Below, one piece after another: positions 8,340 through 15,002 of a DNA stretch of 64,000 bases. The stretch is from Salinimicrobium sp. TH3 (GTDB lineage: Bacteria; Bacteroidota; Bacteroidia; Flavobacteriales; Flavobacteriaceae). How positions within the stretch are numbered: the first letter of the stretch is position 1; every line of letters begins with the position of its first letter. The stretch spans positions 672,191-736,190 of the forward strand of contig NZ_JAPONB010000001.1 in the NCBI RefSeq assembly GCF_026676115.1, read 5' to 3'. The notes below the pieces were generated by a model. That model ran no database searches. It was given only the letters and a program-made list of their open reading frames with translations, and was not told the DNA's origin. Made by a program: the position numbers and the translations under genes.

Positions 8340-8970
8340 GTTTTATTTGTAATAAACGGGATTGGTTAATAAGATCGGCAAGGTTATCTACACGTAATTT
8401 TTTAAGAAGCCTGGTTTTATAGGTGCTCACGGTCTTTTCATTGATCTTTAAGGCTTCGGCGATATCCTTATTTCTTTTTCCGGTGGAGAGTAGGTTGAGT
8501 ACTTCAATTTCCCTGGTGGAAAGTTTTTTATAACGGGAAACAAGGTTATTGGATCTTGTAGTTCCCGAATTGATCTTTTCACTAATCTCTTTGTTGAGAT
8601 AGATTCCTCCCCTGGCCACTTGATGTACTGCCTCAAGAAGAATATCTGTAGAGACCGTTTTTGAAAGATAAGCAGCGGCACCTGCCTTAATCGAGTTTAA
8701 GGCGTACATTTCTTCGGGATGACAGCTAAGGATAAGGATTTTGGTTCCGGGATTTTCAGATTTTATAGTTCTTAGAGCTGTAATTCCGTTTATGTCCGGC
8801 AAGTCGATCTCGAGGATCAATACATCGGGATTCTTATTTTTAAGAGCCTTGAAAAGATCCTTCCCATTGGTAACTTTCCCTACAACTTCGTACACACCTT
8901 CCTTTTCCAAAAGTGAGGAAATTCCCATTCGGGTAATAGGATGGTGATCTGCAATTAAAATTTTAGTCAT
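8332..8970 (-). CDS. NarL/LuxR-type response regulator with Glu at the phosphoacceptor site
   Basis: A 212-residue two-domain regulator: a receiver (about 1-118) and a LuxR-type helix-turn-helix (about 145-205, LSTREIEVLNLLSTGKRNKDIAEALKINEKTVSTYKTRLLKKL). In the receiver, the usual Asp of the PDVxLxDxxxP motif is Glu54 (PDVLILEIDLP), and the acidic pair near the N-terminus is reduced to Asp8-His9. The switch residues Ser (LILSCHPE) and Lys (YLSKTV) remain. Such a protein probably cannot be phosphorylated normally, and Glu may mimic the active state. No histidine kinase gene is nearby. It is transcribed convergently with dnaG, with an 8-bp overlap at the stop codons. Confidence 0.9.
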   Translation of the reverse strand: MTKILIADHHPITRMGISSLLEKEGVYEVVGKVTNGKDLFKALKNKNPDVLILEIDLPDINGITALRTIKSENPGTKILILSCHPEEMYALNSIKAGAAAYLSKTVSTDILLEAVHQVARGGIYLNKEISEKINSGTTRSNNLVSRYKKLSTREIEVLNLLSTGKRNKDIAEALKINEKTVSTYKTRLLKKLRVDNLADLINQSRLLQIKPT

Positions 8971-9110
8971 CGTTCGAATTTTAGCACAAGAAATTTCACA
9001 GACTATACTTTCATAACCGTTTAAGTATTAGATTTGAATCGTAAAGTCAGGGGGAGAAGGAAATTTACTACCTTATTCTCTCGAAAAATAATTTTTTCGA
9101 TTAACTGCAA

Positions 9111-9899
9111 TTATTTCAGGTCAAGAGGGATATGGCAAACCGGGATGGGTTCCATCTTATGTTTGTTAGCCCTATGGCGCATCTTATAGATCCTGAAAAC
9201 TTCCTGCTGGCGTCCTGAAAAATCTTGTTCGGTTTTTCCTGTTTCAGCTTCCTTCATGGCCCATTCAAGCTCGTCATAACTGGCGCCAATTTGATCTTCA
9301 TCACTTCTGCTATCGCCAAAAAGACCATCGGTAGGTGCGGCAATTACTATGCTTTCTATCACATCCAGTTCTTTGGCGATTTCGTAAACTTCACTCTTCA
9401 TAAGATCGGCAAGAGGGCTAAGATCCACTCCGCCGTCACCATATTTGGTAAAAAAACCTACTCCAAAATCTTCTACTTTGTTGCCTGTGCCAGCTACTAG
9501 GTAGTTATGGAGTCCGGCAAAATAATAAAGGGTTGTCATTCGTAATCTTGCACGCACGTTTGCCATGGTAAGATGCAGCTTGGGACTTTCTTCTACCAGT
9601 GGTACGGTGTTGCTAAATGTGTCGAAGGTTTGAGTAAGATCCACCTGTACATCGGTCACATTCGAAAACTTCTTTTTTAAATGAGTGATATGTTCCTGGG
9701 CACGGGTGACCTGCTCGAGTGACTGGTGGATAGGGAGTTCTACGCAAAGAGTCCTCATTCCTGTTTTAGCGCAAAGTGCAGAAACAACAGCCGAATCCAC
9801 GCCACCACTAACACCAACCACAAAGCCATTCATTTTAGCGTTAGCAGCATAATCTTTTAGCCAGTTTGTGATGTGGTCAATTACTTGTTTAGTTTTCAT
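9111..9899 (-). CDS. nadE: Ammonia-dependent NAD+ synthetase
   Basis: Last step of NAD biosynthesis: deamido-NAD plus ATP and ammonia to NAD+. The 262 residues match the short, amidotransferase-free form. The ATP-pyrophosphatase loop SGGVDSA is at 31-37. The deamido-NAD binding region is recognisable in GTGNKVEDFGVGFFTKYGDGGVDLSPLADL (positions about 9485-9410). It diverges from gldB, and the two -7 promoter elements sit back to back in the 104-bp gap. The nadE-gldB-gldC neighbourhood is familiar from gliding Flavobacteria. Confidence 0.93.
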   Translation of the reverse strand: MKTKQVIDHITNWLKDYAANAKMNGFVVGVSGGVDSAVVSALCAKTGMRTLCVELPIHQSLEQVTRAQEHITHLKKKFSNVTDVQVDLTQTFDTFSNTVPLVEESPKLHLTMANVRARLRMTTLYYFAGLHNYLVAGTGNKVEDFGVGFFTKYGDGGVDLSPLADLMKSEVYEIAKELDVIESIVIAAPTDGLFGDSRSDEDQIGASYDELEWAMKEAETGKTEQDFSGRQQEVFRIYKMRHRANKHKMEPIPVCHIPLDLK

Positions 9900-9904
9900 A
9901 ATAG

Positions 9905-9948
9905 TTGGTGAGTTTGTGCCGGAAATAATATCTTTGTTAACAAATATA
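9905..9948. promoter_or_regulatory. Back-to-back divergent promoters of nadE and gldB
   Basis: Plus strand: TATCTTTG (9929-9936) with TTG 21 bp upstream (9905-9907), pointing to gldB. Minus strand: TATATTTG (9948-9941), pointing to nadE. The two -7 elements are joined by a 12-bp palindrome, TTTGTTAACAAA (9933-9944), so RNA polymerase bound at one should exclude the other. Confidence 0.6.
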
Positions 9949-10003
9949 CTTTTTCGGTCAAGTTTCCCGAAATAGCGCGCGTTAAACCATTCTTAATTTG
10001 CTC

Positions 10004-10963
10004 ATGCTAAAAAAAATATTTCTTATCTGTCTGGTTGCCACTTTGTTTTCTTGTGCCGAAGATGATAGGAGGGAAGAGGAAATTGCAAATATCGCGGTGG
10101 AACTGGATGTTCAAAGATTTGATCAACGTTTTGCACGTGCAACGGCCGATAGTCTTCCTGCTCTAAAAAGGGATTTTTCGTTCCTCTTTCCGCGGCAGTA
10201 CCCTGATATTCTTTGGGTGGAAAAAATGAATGATACCATTCAGCTGGAATTGAACAAAGCTGTGGCTAATGAATTTCCTAGTCTTAAGAAGACTGAGCAG
10301 GATCTTGAAAGTCTTTTTCAGCATATAAAGTATTATTTTCCGGAGCGCAAAATCCCCAAAGTGATTACCCTTACCAGTGATGTTGATTATCGAAACCAGG
10401 TTGTATGGGCCGATTCGCTGCTATTAGTGGCCCTTGACACCTATTTGGGCATGGATCATCCACTATATGCGGGCGTGCAGGATTACATCAAAAAGGAAAT
10501 GCGTAAAGAGCAAATTTCTGTTGATGCTGCCGAGGCCTTTGCACAAACCGTGGTACCGCGACCAGGTTCCCGGGATTTCCTTGCGCACATGATCTACTAT
10601 GGAAAGATCCTTTACCTAAAAGACCTGTTGGTTCCTTTTAAGACCGATGCACAAAAAATGACATTTTTGCCCGAAGAAATGGCTTGGGCAGAAGCCAATG
10701 AAGACCAGGTTTGGAGGTATTTTGTGGAGCGGGAATTGCTCTATTCCTCAGATTCAGACCTGTATACGAGATTCCTTTATCCTGCACCTTTTTCAAAATT
10801 TTACCTGGAACTGGATGCCGAAGCTCCGCCGCGTCTTGGACAATTCATAGGCTGGCAAATTGTAAAGCAATACATGGAAAAAAATGATGTTTCTGTAGAA
10901 GAGATGGTACAGAAAGATGGAGGAACAATTTTTAAACAATCAAATTATAAACCACAGAAGTAA
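10004..10963 (+). CDS. gldB: Gliding motility lipoprotein GldB
   Basis: Lipid-anchored envelope protein needed for gliding motility in Flavobacterium. It has 319 residues from the ATG at 10004; a TTG two codons earlier is possible but less likely. The lipoprotein signal peptide (MLKKIFLICLVATLFSC) places the lipidated Cys at residue 17. The body is the GldB family domain with the recognisable ELDVQRFD start and the region TSDVDYRNQVVWADSLLLVALDTYLG. The stop codon overlaps the start of gldC (TAATG), so both are co-translated. A copy of the dispersed palindrome (one mismatch) lies at 10653-10669. Molecular function is not established. Confidence 0.9.
   Translation: MLKKIFLICLVATLFSCAEDDRREEEIANIAVELDVQRFDQRFARATADSLPALKRDFSFLFPRQYPDILWVEKMNDTIQLELNKAVANEFPSLKKTEQDLESLFQHIKYYFPERKIPKVITLTSDVDYRNQVVWADSLLLVALDTYLGMDHPLYAGVQDYIKKEMRKEQISVDAAEAFAQTVVPRPGSRDFLAHMIYYGKILYLKDLLVPFKTDAQKMTFLPEEMAWAEANEDQVWRYFVERELLYSSDSDLYTRFLYPAPFSKFYLELDAEAPPRLGQFIGWQIVKQYMEKNDVSVEEMVQKDGGTIFKQSNYKPQK
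10653..10669. repeat. Dispersed 17-bp palindrome, one mismatch
   Basis: AAAAAATG-A-CATTTTTG inside gldB; 16 of 17 positions match CAAAAATGNCATTTTTG. Confidence 0.5.
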
Positions 10964-11301
10964 TGGCAATAGCAAAAACATCGAACATCAATATTAAAGT
11001 CTCACTGGATGAAAATCGTGTTCCGGAAGAACTTCATTGGAGCGCAGAAGACGGAGGGGTGGAACATCAAGAAGCGAAGGCCATGATGCTGTCCATGTGG
11101 GATCCACAGCAAAAGGAAACTTTAAAGATCGATCTATGGACCAAGGATATGCCTCTGGATGACATGAAAATGTTTTTCCACCAAACCCTGGTTACTATGA
11201 GTGATACTTTTTATCGCGCTACTCAAGATGAAAAAATGAGGGATACGATGAAGGATTTTTGTGAATTCTTTGCAGATAAAATGGAATTGAAGAAAGAGTG
11301 A
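10963..11301 (+). CDS. gldC: Gliding motility protein GldC
   Basis: A small (112-residue) cytoplasmic protein with no signal peptide or membrane segment, encoded directly after gldB with overlapping stop and start. Length, partner and residues such as ELHWSAEDGG and MLSMWDPQQKETLKIDLWTKDMP fit GldC, which supports gliding in Flavobacterium. Its biochemical role is unknown. The stop codon is followed within 10 bp by a heptad-periodic tandem repeat. Confidence 0.9.
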   Translation: MAIAKTSNINIKVSLDENRVPEELHWSAEDGGVEHQEAKAMMLSMWDPQQKETLKIDLWTKDMPLDDMKMFFHQTLVTMSDTFYRATQDEKMRDTMKDFCEFFADKMELKKE

Positions 11302-11309
11302 AAAAGTGG

Positions 11310-11337
11310 TCAGTATTCAGTGGTCAGTGATCAGTAA
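11310..11337 (+). repeat. Heptad tandem repeat after gldC
   Basis: Four exact 7-bp steps: TCAGTAT, TCAGTGG, TCAGTGA, TCAGTAA. It begins 9 bp after the gldC stop. Similar heptads follow yqeY, ypdA and trkH. No gene is seen in 11302-11653 apart from this and the decayed repeat next to it. Confidence 0.65.
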
Positions 11338-11404
11338 GTTTAGCCATCCTTTTACGTGCGGCTCAAAAGTATTTGTGGGTTGGTGGCTGCAAAGATCTTC
11401 TAAA

Positions 11405-11665
11405 AAGGCATTTTTGAAGCTTATTTCTGCGGTAGAAGCGACCAAATTCTGATGTAATAAAGTGATTTTGGCTAACATTCGTGCATTCGTGGCTGAAAAA
11501 CTTACCTCTCAAAAAGGGTTTTTTGGCAACTATTTCTGCGGAAAAATACGAAGCAATGAATTTTGAGCCGGTAAGAAAATGGTTCGGTTAATCAAGATAA
11601 TATTCGTGAATTCATAGCCAAGGCTTACCTTTCAGAAAGGGAATTTTTGACAGTTATTTCTGCGG
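11405..11665. repeat. Degenerate tandem copies of the engB 3' end and flank
   Basis: The 11-mer TATTTCTGCGG occurs at 11422, 11531 and 11655. Each copy is preceded by a variant of an A-rich then T-rich block (for example AAAAAGGCATTTTTG) and, in the last two, by similar text containing ATTCGTG and TTACCT. The last copy is the true 3' end of engB (minus strand, coding for the terminal LPQK). The others look like decaying duplications with a period of about 110-125 bp. Confidence 0.55.
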
Positions 11666-12262
11666 AAGAAGATTGTCATTGATGTTCTGGATATAATTTA
11701 GAACATCTTCACTCCCCATTCCGTTTGCCGAAGAGGTGACAAAAAACTGGGGCATTTCTGTCCAGGTTTTTAGCATCTCTGCCTGGTAGTCATTAATATT
11801 TCTTTCCAAAGCTTTGGGTTTCATTTTATCTGCTTTGGTAAAAATGATACAGAAAGGCACCTGGTGTTCTCCAAGCCAGCTCATAAATTCCATATCAATG
11901 GGTTGAGGTTTGTGACGGCTGTCGATAAGTACAAAAGCACAAATCATTTGCTCCCGCTTCTCGAAATACTGCGTAATAAATTTCTGAAAAGTCTTTTTTG
12001 CCGTCTTTGACACGCGGGCATAGCCATAGCCTGGTAAATCTACCAGGTACCAGCTTTGGTTGATCAAAAAGTGGTTTATAAGCTGAGTTTTTCCCGGCCG
12101 GCCAGAAGTCTTTGCAAGATCTTTCCTGTTGGTAAGAGCATTGATAAGGGAGGACTTCCCCACATTACTGCGGCCAATAAAAGCATATTCGGGCAGCCTG
12201 GTTTCGGGACATTTAGAAACATCAGAATTGCTAATGACAAATTCGGCCGATTTGATCTTCAT
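11654..12262 (-). CDS. engB: Ribosome biogenesis GTPase EngB (YsxC/YihA)
   Basis: Essential GTPase of large ribosomal subunit assembly. The 202 residues match the family. The GTP-binding motifs are clear: G1 GRSNVGKSS (30-38), G3 DLPGYGYA, G4 FTKADK and G5 TSSANG. The start ATG at 12262 lies 9 bp downstream of the hydrolase gene stop at 12272, so the two probably form one operon. Its 3' end appears to have been duplicated downstream. Confidence 0.94.
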   Translation of the reverse strand: MKIKSAEFVISNSDVSKCPETRLPEYAFIGRSNVGKSSLINALTNRKDLAKTSGRPGKTQLINHFLINQSWYLVDLPGYGYARVSKTAKKTFQKFITQYFEKREQMICAFVLIDSRHKPQPIDMEFMSWLGEHQVPFCIIFTKADKMKPKALERNINDYQAEMLKTWTEMPQFFVTSSANGMGSEDVLNYIQNINDNLLPQK

Positions 12263-12271
12263 GGGGTTGTT

Positions 12272-13036
12272 TTAGTACTTTCGGGCGGTCAACCAACGGA
12301 AAAGGATCTCATTGAAAGCTTCGGGATGTTCCATCATGGCTGCATGCCCACATTTTTCTATCCAGTAAAGGTTTGAGTCGGGCAACAGGCGGTGGAAATC
12401 TTCGGCTACTTCGGGAGGAGTAACATTGTCATTACGTCCCCAAATTATACAGGTGGGAGTTTTCATCTTTGGAAGATCTTTCGACATGTTATGACGAATT
12501 GCACTTTTTGCTATAGCCAGGGTTTTGATCAATTTGTTGCGATCATTAACCGTTTCGTATACATCATCCACAATTTCTTTGGTCGCTACTTTGGGATCGT
12601 AGAAAACATTTTCGGCTTTTTTCCGAATGTATTCATAGTCCCCTCTTTTTGGGTAACTTTCTCCCATGGCACTTTCGTAAAGACCCGAGCTACCTGTGAT
12701 AACCAGGGCTTTTATGGAATTTGGGTAAAGTTTTGTGCAAAGAAGTGCTATATGGCCGCCAAGAGAATTACCCAGCAGGATCACCTGCTCAAATTGTTTG
12801 TGAACAATAAATTCCTGAAGGTATTTTGCAAAGGTGGCAACACTGGTTTTTAAAAGGGAAAGCTCGTACAGGGGCAATTTAAGCAGCACAACTTTGTAAC
12901 CATGTTTTGGAAAGAAATCAAGAACTCCCTCAAAATTACTTAATCCTCCCATTAAACCGTGCAGGATTATAATTGGTGTTCCTTCACCTTCCTCCACATA
13001 ACTAAATTTTCCTTCTTCCCTTAGATTATTTTCCAT
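12272..13036 (-). CDS. Alpha/beta-fold hydrolase
   Basis: A 254-residue serine hydrolase of the alpha/beta fold without a signal peptide. It has HGLMGG (oxyanion region), the nucleophile elbow GNSLGG, Asp in WGRNDNVTPP and His in EKCGHAAMMEHPE. The substrate is unknown; relatives include esterases and C-C bond hydrolases. I place the start at ATG 13036 rather than 13126, because a -7 element (13067-13060) lies between the two candidates. It is followed closely by engB. Confidence 0.85.
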   Translation of the reverse strand: MENNLREEGKFSYVEEGEGTPIIILHGLMGGLSNFEGVLDFFPKHGYKVVLLKLPLYELSLLKTSVATFAKYLQEFIVHKQFEQVILLGNSLGGHIALLCTKLYPNSIKALVITGSSGLYESAMGESYPKRGDYEYIRKKAENVFYDPKVATKEIVDDVYETVNDRNKLIKTLAIAKSAIRHNMSKDLPKMKTPTCIIWGRNDNVTPPEVAEDFHRLLPDSNLYWIEKCGHAAMMEHPEAFNEILFRWLTARKY

Positions 13037-13059
13037 TGATGCCTTTGCTGTTAGCTTCG

Positions 13060-13067
13060 CAAATATA
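13060..13067 (-). promoter_or_regulatory. -7 element of the hydrolase-engB unit
   Basis: TATATTTG on the minus strand, followed by GCG, matches the TAnnTTTG consensus. It is about 24 bp upstream of the ATG at 13036. No convincing -33 element. Confidence 0.5.
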
Positions 13068-13261
13068 ATGATTTCCTTACAAGTATACCGATTTTGCAGA
13101 AGCTGCCATAATTTTCTGCCGCCCAAATTTCACATTTTTTCCCGTACCGGGTTTATTAACATCAAATTTTTTTTAACATATGATTGATACAACTAAAACT
13201 GCTTCAAGTAGTTGGTATAACAGGTGGGAGTGAGTTAAGAAGTGGAAAATTTATCAACAAT

Positions 13262-13291
13262 GTGGTAAAAAGTGGTAAAATGTGGTTTAAA
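13262..13291 (+). promoter_or_regulatory. MraZ operator (three direct repeats)
   Basis: Three contiguous 10-bp direct repeats, GTGGTAAAAA, GTGGTAAAAT and GTGGTTTAAA, directly upstream of the -7 element of mraZ. MraZ of other bacteria binds TGG-type repeats spaced one helical turn apart in front of its own operon, so this is the likely autoregulatory site. A further GTGGGAG at about 13224 could be an outlying half site. Confidence 0.7.
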
Positions 13292-13297
13292 TTTCAA

Positions 13298-13305
13298 TAT
13301 ATTTG
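13298..13305 (+). promoter_or_regulatory. -7 element of the dcw operon
   Basis: TATATTTG (TAnnTTTG) 18 bp upstream of the mraZ GTG start. The -33 region falls inside the MraZ repeats, consistent with repression by promoter occlusion. Confidence 0.65.
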
Positions 13306-13323
13306 AAGTTGTAAACTATAAGG

Positions 13324-13797
13324 GTGGTAAATCTCATTGGTACATATGAATGCAAGGTAGACGCTAAGGGCCGGTTGATGGTTCCTGCGCCTATGAAGAA
13401 GCAGTTGGTGCCAATAATGCAAGAGGGATTTGTGCTCAAACGTTCAGTTTTTAATCCCTGTTTAGAATTATATCCGTTGGAGCAATGGAACAAGGAGATG
13501 GAGAAGATTGGAGAACTTAACCAGTATGTGAAGGAGAATGTAGATTTTATAAGAATGTTTACAGCTGGTGTTAAATTAGTGGACGTTGATACTAACGGGA
13601 GATTGTTGATCCCGAAAGACCTTGTAAGGGTTGCGAAGATAAATAAGGAAGTGGTCCTTAATTCCTCTATTGGTAAAGTGGAGATATGGGATAAGGAACT
13701 ATATGAAAAATCCATAGATACCCCTGCTGAAGAATTTGCGGCATTGGCCGAACGTGTAATGGGAAACAAAAACCGAAATGGAAATGAGTTACCATAA
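13324..13797 (+). CDS. mraZ: Transcriptional regulator MraZ
   Basis: First gene of the division and cell wall cluster: a 157-residue protein with two SpoVT/AbrB-like MraZ domains (KVDAKGRLMVPAPMKKQL near 11-28, VDTNGRLLIPKDLVRVAKI near 83-102). MraZ forms a ring and represses its own promoter in other bacteria. The start is GTG at 13324, preceded by AAGG, with no ATG nearby. It overlaps rsmH by 20 bp. Three 10-bp repeats upstream are its probable operator. Confidence 0.95.
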   Translation: MVNLIGTYECKVDAKGRLMVPAPMKKQLVPIMQEGFVLKRSVFNPCLELYPLEQWNKEMEKIGELNQYVKENVDFIRMFTAGVKLVDVDTNGRLLIPKDLVRVAKINKEVVLNSSIGKVEIWDKELYEKSIDTPAEEFAALAERVMGNKNRNGNELP

Positions 13798-14683
13798 TCC
13801 TGTATTGCTGAAGGAAAGTGTTGACGGGCTGAATATTCAGCCTTCGGGCGTTTATGTGGACGTAACTTTTGGTGGCGGCGGGCATTCCCGGGAGATCCTT
13901 AGTCGGCTTGGGCCACAAGGAAAGCTTTACGCTTTTGATCAGGATAAAGATGCCCTTGAGAATAAGATCGATGATGAGCGATTTACGCTTATAAACGAAA
14001 ACTTCAGGTTTATCAAGCGTTTTCTAAGATTCTACGGTGTGAAAAAAGTAGATGGAATTCTTGGGGATTTTGGAGTTTCCTCTCACCAGTTCGATGTGGC
14101 TGAAAGAGGTTTTTCTACCCGTTTCGAGTCCAAACTTGATATGAGAATGGATCAGGGTAGTAGTCTTAGTGCATTTGAAGTAGTGAACAACTATGAAGAA
14201 AGGCAGCTTAAGGCAGTGCTGTTTAATTATGGAGAATTGAGAAGTGCGCCAAAAATTGCCCGAACGATAATCTCTGCCCGCAAGGAGGAAGAGATCTCGA
14301 CAAGTGAAAGATTAAAAGAAGTTTTAAAACCTTTTTTGCCGGTAGGGCGGGAGCACAAGGTTCTTGCTCAGGTATATCAGGCGATTAGGATTGAGGTGAA
14401 TCAGGAGATCGAAGTGCTCAAGGAATTTTTGTTGCAGACCGAAAATTTGTTGAAGCCGGGAGGCAGGCTAAGTCTTATTTCATATCACTCGCTCGAAGAC
14501 AGGCTGGTGAAGAGGTATATAAGGAGTGGCATGTTTGAGGGTGAGCCCGAAAAAGATTTCTACGGAAACATTTCGGTTCCCTTTAAAAAGGTGGGAAAAA
14601 TGATCGTGCCTTCTTCCGAAGAAATTAAGAAGAACAATCGTGCCCGTAGTGCAAGATTAAGAATAGCTGAAAGAAATGAATAG
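13778..14683 (+). CDS. rsmH: 16S rRNA (cytosine(1402)-N4)-methyltransferase
   Basis: Methylates N4 of C1402 in the decoding centre of 16S rRNA using S-adenosylmethionine. A 301-residue Rossmann methyltransferase with the SAM loop DVTFGGGGHSREIL (about 28-41), GILGDFGVSS and the late SYHSLEDRLVKR motif. ATG at 13778 or 13784 (MSYHNPVLL); both overlap the mraZ end. It overlaps the next gene by 8 bp. The standard second gene of the dcw cluster. Confidence 0.96.
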   Translation: MEMSYHNPVLLKESVDGLNIQPSGVYVDVTFGGGGHSREILSRLGPQGKLYAFDQDKDALENKIDDERFTLINENFRFIKRFLRFYGVKKVDGILGDFGVSSHQFDVAERGFSTRFESKLDMRMDQGSSLSAFEVVNNYEERQLKAVLFNYGELRSAPKIARTIISARKEEEISTSERLKEVLKPFLPVGREHKVLAQVYQAIRIEVNQEIEVLKEFLLQTENLLKPGGRLSLISYHSLEDRLVKRYIRSGMFEGEPEKDFYGNISVPFKKVGKMIVPSSEEIKKNNRARSARLRIAERNE

Positions 14684-15002
14684 CATGAAAGAGAGCTTAT
14701 ACAACATCCTGAAAGGGAAATTTCTTATAAGTAACGACGCCTTTAACAACTGGCGTTTCATTCTTTTTTGTACAGTGCTGGCAATTTTTATGATTGGCAG
14801 CTCTCATAGTGCAGAGCAAAAGGTACATGAGATAGCGAGACTCAACGATGAGGTGCTGGAGTTGAGGACAGAGTTCCTTGATGGCAGGTCAAACCTCATG
14901 AAGCTAAAAATGGAATCTACTATTACAGGTAGAATGGCGCCAAAAGGTATTAAACCTTCAGATGTGCCGCCAACAAAGATCATAGTTAAGGAAAAAGAGT
15001 AA
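14676..15002 (+). CDS. FtsL-like cell division protein
   Basis: A 108-residue bitopic protein: a cytoplasmic segment (1-25), one membrane helix (about 26-44, WRFILFCTVLAIFMIGSSHS), then a charged helix likely to pair as a coiled coil (EQKVHEIARLNDEVLELRTEF). Size, topology and place between rsmH and ftsI identify it as the Bacteroidota FtsL equivalent, which should join FtsQ in the divisome. Sequence similarity to proteobacterial FtsL is low, so the name rests on position and shape. It shares one base with ftsI (TAATG). Confidence 0.8.
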   Translation: MNSMKESLYNILKGKFLISNDAFNNWRFILFCTVLAIFMIGSSHSAEQKVHEIARLNDEVLELRTEFLDGRSNLMKLKMESTITGRMAPKGIKPSDVPPTKIIVKEKE

